Assembly: GCA_946481605.1 (NCBI GenBank)
Contig: CAMLPA010000243.1
Coordinates: forward strand, 1-5,673
Reading direction: 5' to 3'
Source: an uncultured Flavihumibacter sp.
GTDB lineage: Bacteria; Bacteroidota; Bacteroidia; Chitinophagales; Chitinophagaceae
Length of the DNA: 5,673 bases
The translations under genes and the position numbers were made by a program. Below the pieces are notes generated by a model that ran no database searches, was not told the DNA's origin, and worked only from the letters and a program-made list of their open reading frames with translations. Shown piece after piece: positions 1 to 5,540 of this stretch. Position 1 is the stretch's first letter. Each line of letters opens with the position of its first letter.

Positions 1-57
1 CATTGCATCAAACTTTACGAGACCCCCAGGATTTACGTGGAGTATTTCGGTAGTTAA
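1..57 (+). CDS. 6-pyruvoyl/6-carboxytetrahydropterin synthase-like protein, C-terminal fragment
   Basis: Only the last 18 codons and the TAA stop (55-57) are present; the gene begins left of the window. The readable tail HCIKLYETPRIYVEYFGS matches the tail of the complete synthase downstream ([19 protein letters not shown]): both share the pattern LYET-x-R-x-V-E-Y. In this family that strand carries the conserved glutamate that anchors the pterin ring, here the E of YET. The fragment is therefore most likely a second, tandem family member, perhaps the queuosine-type QueD enzyme or a recent duplicate. The catalytic Cys/His region is outside the window, so the subtype cannot be told. The call rests on a short match plus the neighbouring paralog and folE. 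Confidence 0.7.
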   Translation, partial: HCIKLYETPRIYVEYFGS

Positions 58-184
58 ACTTTTCTGCCAGGAAGTTTAAACAAAATCCTGCTGGTCCTGT
101 TATATTCTCACTTTTCACGGTGGCTTGAACGGCAAACTTCCGTTGCAGCGCCGGTTAATGCCGGATTACGGCTTAAATTCAATT

Positions 185-604
185 ATGGGACATAAAACAG
201 CGGTATTCAGGAAAGAGCATTTTAACGCGGCGCACCGGCTTCACGTAGAAGAATGGTCCGCGGAAAAGAATGCTGAACTGTTTGGAAAATGTAACCTGCC
301 GCACTACCACGGACATAATTATGAACTGGTGGTGAAAGTAGTGGGCTATCCTGATCCTGTTTCCGGTTACCTGATTGATATGAAAGTGTTGTCGGAGCTG
401 GTGCAACGGGAAGTGCTGGAACATTTCGACCACAAAAACCTTAACCTGGACGTGCCTTTTTTCAAAAACATCAATCCCACCGCAGAAAATATTGCCGTGG
501 TCATCTTTAACCTGCTCCGGCCGCACATTCCCGGAGAGATTGACCTACAGGTGCGTTTATACGAAACCGAAAGAAACTTTGTAGAATACCCCGCCAACAT
601 ATAA
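185..604 (+). CDS. 6-pyruvoyltetrahydropterin synthase / QueD family protein (PTPS-II-like)
   Basis: A 139-residue cytosolic enzyme of the COG0720 family, which acts on 7,8-dihydroneopterin triphosphate made by FolE. Zinc ligands are visible at H17 (NAAHRL) and at H42 and H44 (HGHNY). The catalytic cysteine is C36, the Asp/His pair is D82-H83 (FDHKNL), the pterin pocket has PTAEN at 98-102, and the terminal pterin-anchoring glutamate is E127 (YET). The spacing C-x5-HGH and the segment LFGKCN...HGHNY resemble animal PTPS (tetrahydrobiopterin synthesis) more than E. coli QueD, which has C-x3-HGH. Length also suits PTPS. I chose ATG 185: an in-frame TTG at 125 would add 20 residues unlike the family, and conserved sequence begins a few residues after the ATG. 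folE follows 20 bases downstream, so the two are probably one operon. Family is certain; the product (6-pyruvoyl- or 6-carboxy-tetrahydropterin) is inferred from the motif. Confidence 0.93.
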   Translation: MGHKTAVFRKEHFNAAHRLHVEEWSAEKNAELFGKCNLPHYHGHNYELVVKVVGYPDPVSGYLIDMKVLSELVQREVLEHFDHKNLNLDVPFFKNINPTAENIAVVIFNLLRPHIPGEIDLQVRLYETERNFVEYPANI

Positions 605-624
605 ATCAACAGAAAACAATTCCG

Positions 625-1221
625 ATGGCATACAAGAAAACAGAGCAGTACGACGAAACGGTTACTGCCGGCCTTATGGAAAACTATACCAGCGCGCTTT
701 CCTTACTGGGAGAGGATCCTGACAGAGAAGGTCTTTTAAAGACGCCGGAGCGCATGGCCAAAGCAATGCAGTTCCTGACACAGGGCTACCAGATGAACGC
801 GTACGATATCCTGAATTCCGCCAAATTTCACGAAGAAGTGAACGAAATGGTGATTGTGAAGGATATTGAATTGTACAGCATGTGCGAGCACCACATGTTG
901 CCCTTCTTCGGCAAAGCGCATATTGCGTATATCCCTAACGGATATATCACAGGATTGAGCAAACTTGCCCGCGTGGTAGATGTATACGCCCGCCGTTTGC
1001 AGGTGCAGGAAAGGCTCACCAACCAGATTCTCGATGCTATCCGTGATACGCTTCAACCACTGGGCGTGGCGGTGGTAATTGAAGCATCACATCTTTGTAT
1101 GATGATGCGCGGTGTACAGAAACAGAACTCCGTTACCACCACATCCGCCTTCTGGGGGGAATTTGAGAAGAACGAGACCAGGAGTGAGTTCATCCGGCTG
1201 ATTGGATCTAAGCTGCACTAG
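625..1221 (+). CDS. folE: GTP cyclohydrolase I (FolE)
   Basis: A 198-residue enzyme converting GTP to 7,8-dihydroneopterin triphosphate and formate, the entry step for folate, queuosine and tetrahydrobiopterin. It forms a cytosolic homodecamer in known members. The helical N-terminal part ends in the conserved [10 protein letters not shown] (39-48). The catalytic domain shows [10 protein letters not shown] with zinc ligands C87 and H90 and catalytic H89, then [20 protein letters not shown] (110-129). HLCMMMRGV follows, with H156 and zinc ligand C158, and the usual end [10 protein letters not shown] (171-180). All three zinc ligands are present, so this is the zinc-dependent type IA enzyme and not the FolE2 type. 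Length is normal and the ATG has no in-frame rival close by. It lies 20 bases after a pterin synthase that uses its product, which supports a shared transcript. No Shine-Dalgarno sequence is seen. Confidence 0.97.
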   Translation: MAYKKTEQYDETVTAGLMENYTSALSLLGEDPDREGLLKTPERMAKAMQFLTQGYQMNAYDILNSAKFHEEVNEMVIVKDIELYSMCEHHMLPFFGKAHIAYIPNGYITGLSKLARVVDVYARRLQVQERLTNQILDAIRDTLQPLGVAVVIEASHLCMMMRGVQKQNSVTTTSAFWGEFEKNETRSEFIRLIGSKLH

Positions 1222-1263
1222 GGTATTCAATAATTGCCTAATTTCGCTGCCCTAATACCTAGT
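1217..1263 (+). terminator. Imperfect inverted repeat between folE and fabD, possible terminator
   Basis: The left arm ACTAGGGTATT (1217-1227) pairs with the right arm AATACCTAGT (1254-1263): ten pairs with one bulged G and a 26-base loop. The left arm includes the folE stop codon and the right arm ends two bases before the fabD ATG. There is no T-run after it, so it is not a classic intrinsic terminator. It could end the pterin transcript, or affect access to the fabD start if the two genes are read together. Confidence 0.35.
1239..1246 (+). promoter_or_regulatory. Possible Bacteroidota -7 promoter box for fabD
   Basis: TAATTTCG matches seven of eight positions of TAnnTTTG, counting the two free ones, and lies 19 bases before the fabD ATG. 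With its flanks it is nearly identical to the box before ruvA (CCTAATTTCGC against CCTATTTTCGC). No TTTG is found at the expected -33 distance, so the call rests on the -7 element and its recurrence. If used, the transcript would start around 1252 with a leader of about a dozen bases. Confidence 0.4.
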
Positions 1264-1265
1264 AG

Positions 1266-2159
1266 ATGAACAAACACGCCTATATTTTTCCCGGCCAGGG
1301 CGCACAGTTCCCGGGAATGGGAAAAGAACTGTATGAAACTAACCCGCTTGCCAGAGAAATCTTTGAGAAAGCCAATGAGATACTCCGTTTCAGGATTTCA
1401 GATATCATGTTCAACGGAAGTGCCGAAGAACTGAAGCAGACCAATGTAACGCAGCCTGCGGTATTCATTCATTCTGTCGCAGCCTACAGTTCCCTTACTG
1501 ATCCGAAACCTGATATGGTGGCCGGACATTCTTTGGGAGAATTTTCAGCGCTGGTCGCCAATAAAACACTTTTATTTGAAGATGCCCTGAAACTCGTTTC
1601 TATCAGAGCTTCAGCAATGCAGCAGGCATGTGAACAGACGCCATCTTCCATGGCCGCTGTACTGGGAATGGAGGATGATAAAGTTGAAATGATCTGCGCG
1701 AAGGTGCAGGAGGAGTCCGGTGAAATTGTGGTGCCGGCCAATTACAACTGCCCCGGACAACTCGTGATCAGTGGAACAACCAAAGGGGTGGAACTGGCAT
1801 TGGTGGCCCTGAAAGAGGCAGGCGCGCGTAAATCACTGCTGTTGAATGTGAGCGGTGCGTTCCATTCTCCATTGATGCAACCAGCCTGGAATGAACTTTC
1901 CGGCGCTATTGAACATACGAAGTTTGATACACCAATATGTCCTGTTTATCAGAACGTGGTGGCCGCTCCGGTGATGAACCCCGATGAGATTAAGGTAAAT
2001 CTTGAAAATCAGTTGACCGGTGCCGTTAGATGGACACAAAGCGTGGAAGCCATGTTGAAAGATGGTGCGGTTGAATTTACTGAAAGTGGTCCTGGCCGTG
2101 TATTACAGGGATTGGTGCACAAAATCAATAAAGACGTTAAAGTTAACAGCGTACACTAA
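1266..2159 (+). CDS. fabD: Malonyl-CoA:acyl carrier protein transacylase (FabD)
   Basis: A 297-residue cytosolic enzyme moving malonyl from CoA to the acyl carrier protein, supplying the extender unit for type II fatty-acid synthesis. The N-terminus has FPGQGAQ with Q11. The nucleophile is S89 in GHSLGE, the malonyl carboxylate is held by R114 (SIRASAMQ), the catalytic histidine is H200 in GAFHSPLM, and Q249 lies in NLENQLTGAVRW. The ferredoxin-like insert lies between about 127 and 197. All key residues are present and the length is that of a stand-alone FabD, not a polyketide synthase domain. The start is fixed by the family-typical beginning MNKHAYIFPGQG. It is separated from folE by 44 bases that contain a promoter-like box and an inverted repeat. 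Its stop codon overlaps that of the convergent acetyltransferase gene. FabH, which uses its product, is encoded nearby on the other strand. Confidence 0.97.
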   Translation: MNKHAYIFPGQGAQFPGMGKELYETNPLAREIFEKANEILRFRISDIMFNGSAEELKQTNVTQPAVFIHSVAAYSSLTDPKPDMVAGHSLGEFSALVANKTLLFEDALKLVSIRASAMQQACEQTPSSMAAVLGMEDDKVEMICAKVQEESGEIVVPANYNCPGQLVISGTTKGVELALVALKEAGARKSLLLNVSGAFHSPLMQPAWNELSGAIEHTKFDTPICPVYQNVVAAPVMNPDEIKVNLENQLTGAVRWTQSVEAMLKDGAVEFTESGPGRVLQGLVHKINKDVKVNSVH

Positions 2160-2605
2160 AAAGAGATGGCGCAGTTCACCCACTCGCCATCCAGCTTCGC
2201 TCCATATTTTTGATAGAATCGTATGGCAGGTTCGTTCCACTCCAACACCTGCCATACCATTCCACTCAATCCTTTTTCTTTGCCGTCGGCAATCAGGGCA
2301 TCGAACAACATTTTGCCCAGTCCTCTTCCCCGCATGGATTCAGTTACCAACAGGTCTTCCAGGTACAAACGCTGCCCTTTCCAGGTGCTGAACCGGATAT
2401 AATAGAGCGCAAATCCTTCAACTTTCCCATTTACTTCGGCTACCCATGCCCACCATACGGGCTGAGAACCAAATCCGCTCTCCACAAAATGTTCCGGAGA
2501 AACGGTTACTTCTTCGGGTGCTTTTTCATACACCGCAAGTTCATGGACCAGTTCAAGAATACGGGTGCAATCTTCGCGCTGCGCGCGTCTGATGGTAACG
2601 GACAT
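2156..2605 (-). CDS. GNAT family N-acetyltransferase, spermidine/spermine (SSAT)-like
   Basis: A 149-residue single-domain GCN5-related acetyltransferase that would use acetyl-CoA to acetylate a small amine. Order of features: N-terminal IRRAQREDC (5-13); HELAVYE (21-27); GFGSQP (44-49); the motif A strand YLEDLLV (81-87), followed by the pyrophosphate loop RGRGLG (92-97); then EWNEPAIRFYQKYGA (122-136) with the likely proton-donor tyrosine Y131. ELA-YE, YLED-x-x-V, RGxGxG and EWNEP-I-FY-K-GA in this order and spacing recall animal SSAT1 and the thialysine acetyltransferase SSAT2. The true acceptor (polyamine, thialysine or another amine) cannot be read from the sequence. Its ATG is two bases after the stop of the trans-sulfuration gene, so it is very probably translated from that message. 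Its stop overlaps the fabD stop on the other strand. Confidence 0.9.
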   Translation of the reverse strand: MSVTIRRAQREDCTRILELVHELAVYEKAPEEVTVSPEHFVESGFGSQPVWWAWVAEVNGKVEGFALYYIRFSTWKGQRLYLEDLLVTESMRGRGLGKMLFDALIADGKEKGLSGMVWQVLEWNEPAIRFYQKYGAKLDGEWVNCAISF

Positions 2606-2607
2606 AT

Positions 2608-3828
2608 TTATTGAAGCGCGTTTGCTATATCGGTGAGAATATCCTCAATGTTTTCAATGCCTACGCTCATGCGGATCAGCCCATCGGTAATGCCGGAAGC
2701 GATCCTTAATTCACGTGGAACGCCGTAGTGCGTCATACTTGCAGGGTGGCTCACGAGTGTATCCGTAGTGCCCAGCGAAACTGCTTTCGTACAGAAGCTG
2801 AGTTGGTTGATGAACTTCATACCGCCTTCTATGCCATCTTTCAGTTCGAAACTCAGCATGGGACCGGGATGACGCATTTGCCGGGAAGCCAGCGCATGAT
2901 CCGGATGATGGGTAAGCCCTGTATAATTTACTTTCGCGATCGCGGGATGTTTATCCAGGAACTGTGCTACGGCCATCGCGTTGCTGCAATGCCGGTCCAT
3001 TCTCAGTTCCAGGGTTTTGATGCCATTGATGAGCAGGTATGCATCGAATGGGTTGGCATTGCCGCCCAGCAGCCTGTACCACTTCAAAATCGTTGTGTTC
3101 ATCGCCTGGATGTCTTTCCCTACAAGCACGCCACCGATGGCAGTACCATGGCCATTCAGGTATTTGGTGGTGGAATGGAATACATAATCTGCGCCCATTT
3201 TGAAAGGCTGTTGCAGGTAAGGCGTGGCGAAAGTATTGTCCACGGAAACTTTCACCTGGAAACGTTGCGCCACGGTGCAGATCATTTCAATATCCACGCA
3301 TTGGAGTGTAGGGTTGGCTGGTGTTTCGAGGTGTATCCAACGGATGTTCGGGTCGTTCTTCAGCAATTGTTCCAGTTCATCCGCATCGTTCAGGCGATGC
3401 AACAATGTTTCTATGCCCATTGGTGGCAACACGCGGTGCAGTAATTCGTGTGTGCCGCCATACAGGGAGAAATGAGACAACACTTTATCTCCGGCTTTCA
3501 GGTTGGCGAGGAACATGGTGGTCATGGCTGCCTGTCCGCTGGCGTGCAGCAGGGCCTTCAACTGGATGCGGTCCCCGTCTTTATCGGCTATACCGAAGCC
3601 CTCCAGGGCACATATCTTTTCTTCCGCTTCGGTAAAATTTGGATTCCCCCAGCGGGTATAGATGTACCCTGGTTCTTTTCCTTCAAAGCGCAGCATGCCC
3701 TGTTCCGCAGAATCAAAAGTGAAGGTTGACGATGCGTAAATAGGCGTAAGGTGCGCGTTATTGGGATCAGGTTGGTGACCGGCATGGATGGCGGTGGAGC
3801 CGAAACCTGAAAGTTGTTGTTTGCTCAT
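2608..3828 (-). CDS. Trans-sulfuration family PLP enzyme (cystathionine gamma-synthase / methionine gamma-lyase-like)
   Basis: A 406-residue member of the Cys/Met metabolism PLP family, handling homoserine esters, cystathionine or methionine in the cytosol. The cofactor lysine is K222 in HSTTKYLNGHGT, with phosphate contacts S219 and T221. The neighbouring-subunit pair Y57/R59 is in YTRWGNPN, the stacking tyrosine is Y123 (SLYGGTHELL), and D197 is in VDNTFATPYLQQP. SLGTTDTLVSHPASMTH (351-367) and R386 (GLIRMSVG) form the substrate-carboxylate side. Where many methionine gamma-lyases have a cysteine after Tyr-Gly, this protein has glycine (G125), as in cystathionine synthases and lyases; this does not settle the reaction. 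An extra stretch of about ten residues (around 78-92) precedes SGQAAM compared with E. coli MetB. fabH lies 30 bases upstream and the GNAT gene 2 bases downstream, so a three-gene transcript is likely. Exact substrate is unknown. Confidence 0.92.
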   Translation of the reverse strand: MSKQQLSGFGSTAIHAGHQPDPNNAHLTPIYASSTFTFDSAEQGMLRFEGKEPGYIYTRWGNPNFTEAEEKICALEGFGIADKDGDRIQLKALLHASGQAAMTTMFLANLKAGDKVLSHFSLYGGTHELLHRVLPPMGIETLLHRLNDADELEQLLKNDPNIRWIHLETPANPTLQCVDIEMICTVAQRFQVKVSVDNTFATPYLQQPFKMGADYVFHSTTKYLNGHGTAIGGVLVGKDIQAMNTTILKWYRLLGGNANPFDAYLLINGIKTLELRMDRHCSNAMAVAQFLDKHPAIAKVNYTGLTHHPDHALASRQMRHPGPMLSFELKDGIEGGMKFINQLSFCTKAVSLGTTDTLVSHPASMTHYGVPRELRIASGITDGLIRMSVGIENIEDILTDIANALQ

Positions 3829-3858
3829 GTTATTATTTATGAATGAAGGGAAGGCTTA

Positions 3859-4854
3859 TTAGTAAGCCCATTTAACCCAGATGGCACCCCAGGTGAATCC
3901 GCCGCCGAAGGCCGCGAGCACCAGGTTGTCACCTTTCTTCAATTGTGATTCCCATTCCCAGAGGCAGAGCGGGATGGTGGCCGCTGTGGTGTTGCCGAAA
4001 CGTTGGATGTTCAGCATTACCTTATCGTGAGAAAGTCCGATCCTGTCGGCGGTGGCATCGATAATCCTTTTGTTGGCCTGGTGCGGTACCAGCCAGGCGA
4101 TGTCGTCACCGGTGAGGTTGTTGCGTTCCAGCAATTCATAGCTAACATCGGCCATTCCTTTAACGGCGGCTTTGAATACGGGCTGACCTTCCTGATAAGC
4201 GAAGTGCATTTTTTTATCCACGGTTTCATGGGAGGCGGGATTCAATGAGCCACCGGCTTTCATGTGCAGGTGCGGGGCTCCTCCGCCGTCGCTGCGCAGA
4301 ATACTGTCTATAATTCCCAATTCCGGATCAGTGGAAGGTTCCAATAATACAGCGCCGGCACCGTCTCCGAAAATAATGCAGGTGGCACGATCGGTATAGT
4401 CGATGATGGAGCTCATTTTATCAGCGCCCACTACTACAACTTTTTTATACCGTCCGCTTTCTATCAGCGAAGCTCCTACCGAAAGAGAATAGAGGAACCC
4501 GCTGCATGCGGCGGCCAGGTCGAATCCCCAGGCGTTCACCGCGCCCAATTTGTGGCAGGCGAGGTTGGCGGTGGAGGGGAAAACCATATCTGGTGTAACT
4601 GTTCCCACGATCAGGCAATCTATTTCGGAGGGATCGATCCCTCTTTTGCGACACAGTTCCTGCACTGCCGGCACCACCATGTCGGAGGTCGCTTTTCCTT
4701 CGCCCTTCAGTATTCTTCTTTCCTCCACACCTGTGCGGGTGCGGATCCATTCATCTGTGGTGTCTACCATCTTCTCCAGGTCGGCGTTCGTAAGTCTGTC
4801 TTCCGGAACATAGCCTCCCACCGCTGTAATGGCGGCAGTGATCTTATTCGTCAT
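3859..4854 (-). CDS. fabH: Beta-ketoacyl-ACP synthase III (FabH)
   Basis: A 331-residue thiolase-fold condensing enzyme that joins an acyl-CoA primer to malonyl-ACP, starting fatty-acid synthesis in the cytosol. The catalytic triad is complete: C117 in [10 protein letters not shown]258 in VPHQAN and N288 in RFGNTT. Also visible are the N-terminal [11 protein letters not shown] (13-23), [13 protein letters not shown] (34-46) with the usual CoA-binding tryptophan and arginines, PSTAN (93-97), the dimer segment [10 protein letters not shown] (163-172) and the C-terminal GGGFTWG (317-323). Length is standard and the start gives a normal N-terminus. The stop lies 30 bases before the trans-sulfuration gene on the same strand. 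The gene is divergent from ruvA with a 64-base gap. Many Bacteroidota have several FabH paralogs, so this one may be the housekeeping enzyme or a second copy with other primer preference; the window does not decide. Confidence 0.96.
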   Translation of the reverse strand: MTNKITAAITAVGGYVPEDRLTNADLEKMVDTTDEWIRTRTGVEERRILKGEGKATSDMVVPAVQELCRKRGIDPSEIDCLIVGTVTPDMVFPSTANLACHKLGAVNAWGFDLAAACSGFLYSLSVGASLIESGRYKKVVVVGADKMSSIIDYTDRATCIIFGDGAGAVLLEPSTDPELGIIDSILRSDGGGAPHLHMKAGGSLNPASHETVDKKMHFAYQEGQPVFKAAVKGMADVSYELLERNNLTGDDIAWLVPHQANKRIIDATADRIGLSHDKVMLNIQRFGNTTAATIPLCLWEWESQLKKGDNLVLAAFGGGFTWGAIWVKWAY

Positions 4855-4906
4855 GAAACGTGGTTTAAGTTTTTTTCAAGAATGGGTGTAAAATTAAGGG
4901 AAATCC

Positions 4907-4914
4907 TATTTTCG
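4907..4914 (+). promoter_or_regulatory. Bacteroidota -7 promoter box, near-leaderless start for ruvA
   Basis: TATTTTCG fits TAnnTTTG with one mismatch and ends four bases before the ruvA ATG (4919). A transcript starting 5-7 bases after the box would begin almost at the start codon. No good -33 TTTG is seen. The 64-base fabH-ruvA gap must also hold the fabH promoter. On the minus strand, TAATTTTA at 4889-4896 is a weak candidate for it. Confidence 0.5.
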
Positions 4915-4918
4915 CAGT

Positions 4919-5506
4919 ATGATCGCCTTTCTGAAAGGAAAATTTACGGTAAAAACGCCTGCCATTGCGCTGATGGATGTGCACGGCGTAGGATACGAAG
5001 TCCACATCAGCCTTCCAACCTATTCCTATATTCAGGATAAGGAGGAAGGTATGCTCCATACCTGGCTCCAGATCAGGGAAGATGCACACGTGCTGTACGG
5101 CTTCTATTCCCTCGAAGAAAAACAGCTTTTCCTTCACCTCATCAGTGTTTCTGGCGTGGGCGCCGCTACGGCCAGGGTAATGCTTTCTTCGCAGAAGCCG
5201 GAAGATATTGTTGCCGCCATCACCCAGGGCAACGTGAAATGGCTGGAACAGATCAAAGGGATCGGGAAGAAGACCGCGGAAAGGATTATTGTGGAGCTGA
5301 AAGACAAACTTGGTAAACACAACACAACTGTTCATAATATTTCATTGCCGGCAGGCAATAGTTTGGAACAGGATGCGTTAAATGCGTTAATCGCGCTGGG
5401 CATTGCCCGCGCTACTGCTGAACAGGCCATTAAAAAGGTCCTCAAAGCAGATAATGGAACCGAAAACCTTGAAACCATCATCAAAAAATCCCTGCAAGCT
5501 ATTTGA
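4919..5506 (+). CDS. ruvA: Holliday junction branch migration protein RuvA
   Basis: A 195-residue DNA-binding subunit of the RuvAB complex, which holds four-way junctions as a tetramer while RuvB drives branch migration in recombinational repair. Domain I (about 1-63) is the OB fold, beginning MIAFLKGKF and including HGVGYEVHI (22-30) and VLYGFYS (58-64). Domain II carries two helix-hairpin-helix motifs, VSGVGAATA (77-85) and IKGIGKKTAERII (112-124), followed by ELKDKL (126-131). After a flexible linker (about 132-147), domain III (about 148-195) shows DALNALIALGIARATAEQAI (152-171), the RuvB-contacting three-helix bundle. Length is typical and the start is fixed by the MIAFLKG beginning. No ruvB or ruvC is in the window. 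The signal-peptide gene 31 bases downstream on the same strand may be co-transcribed. Confidence 0.97.
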   Translation: MIAFLKGKFTVKTPAIALMDVHGVGYEVHISLPTYSYIQDKEEGMLHTWLQIREDAHVLYGFYSLEEKQLFLHLISVSGVGAATARVMLSSQKPEDIVAAITQGNVKWLEQIKGIGKKTAERIIVELKDKLGKHNTTVHNISLPAGNSLEQDALNALIALGIARATAEQAIKKVLKADNGTENLETIIKKSLQAI

Positions 5507-5526
5507 ACCATTTCTACCCGTTAACA

Positions 5527-5540
5527 CAAAACTAGTTTTG
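5527..5540. repeat. Perfect 14-base palindrome over the sprA-like start
   Basis: CAAAACTAGTTTTG reads the same on both strands with no mismatch or spacer. It sits in the 31-base gap after ruvA, and its last three bases are the apparent TTG start codon of the next gene. Its right half, TAGTTTTG (5533-5540), also fits the Bacteroidota -7 consensus exactly. It may be an operator or a promoter element, or chance in AT-rich DNA. Confidence 0.4.

Noticed and set aside
66..94. Possible hairpin between the two pterin synthase genes (CCAGGA against TCCTGCTGG)
   Set aside because: The arms pair over only a few bases with an inserted base, and no T-run follows; too weak to call a terminator.
125..184. 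N-terminal extension of the pterin synthase from TTG 125
   Set aside because: The 20 extra residues look nothing like the family, and the ATG at 185 gives the normal length with conserved sequence starting a few residues later.
2728..3444. 238-codon open frame on the plus strand inside the trans-sulfuration gene
   Set aside because: It is antisense to an unmistakable PLP enzyme. Its translation is rich in His, Gln and Cys with no domain-like pattern, as expected of a shadow frame.
4552..5040. 162-codon plus-strand frame across fabH, the intergenic gap and ruvA
   Set aside because: It crosses two confidently identified genes in the wrong frame and contains no recognisable motif.
4865..5335. 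156-codon minus-strand frame opposite ruvA
   Set aside because: It is a shadow of ruvA, with a composition unlike a real protein and no family features.
5502..5540. Full promoter for the sprA-like gene using TTTG (5502-5505) and TAGTTTTG (5533-5540)
   Set aside because: The spacing of 27 bases is well over the usual 19-21, and use of this box would place the TTG start codon outside the transcript. Only the palindrome is kept as a feature.
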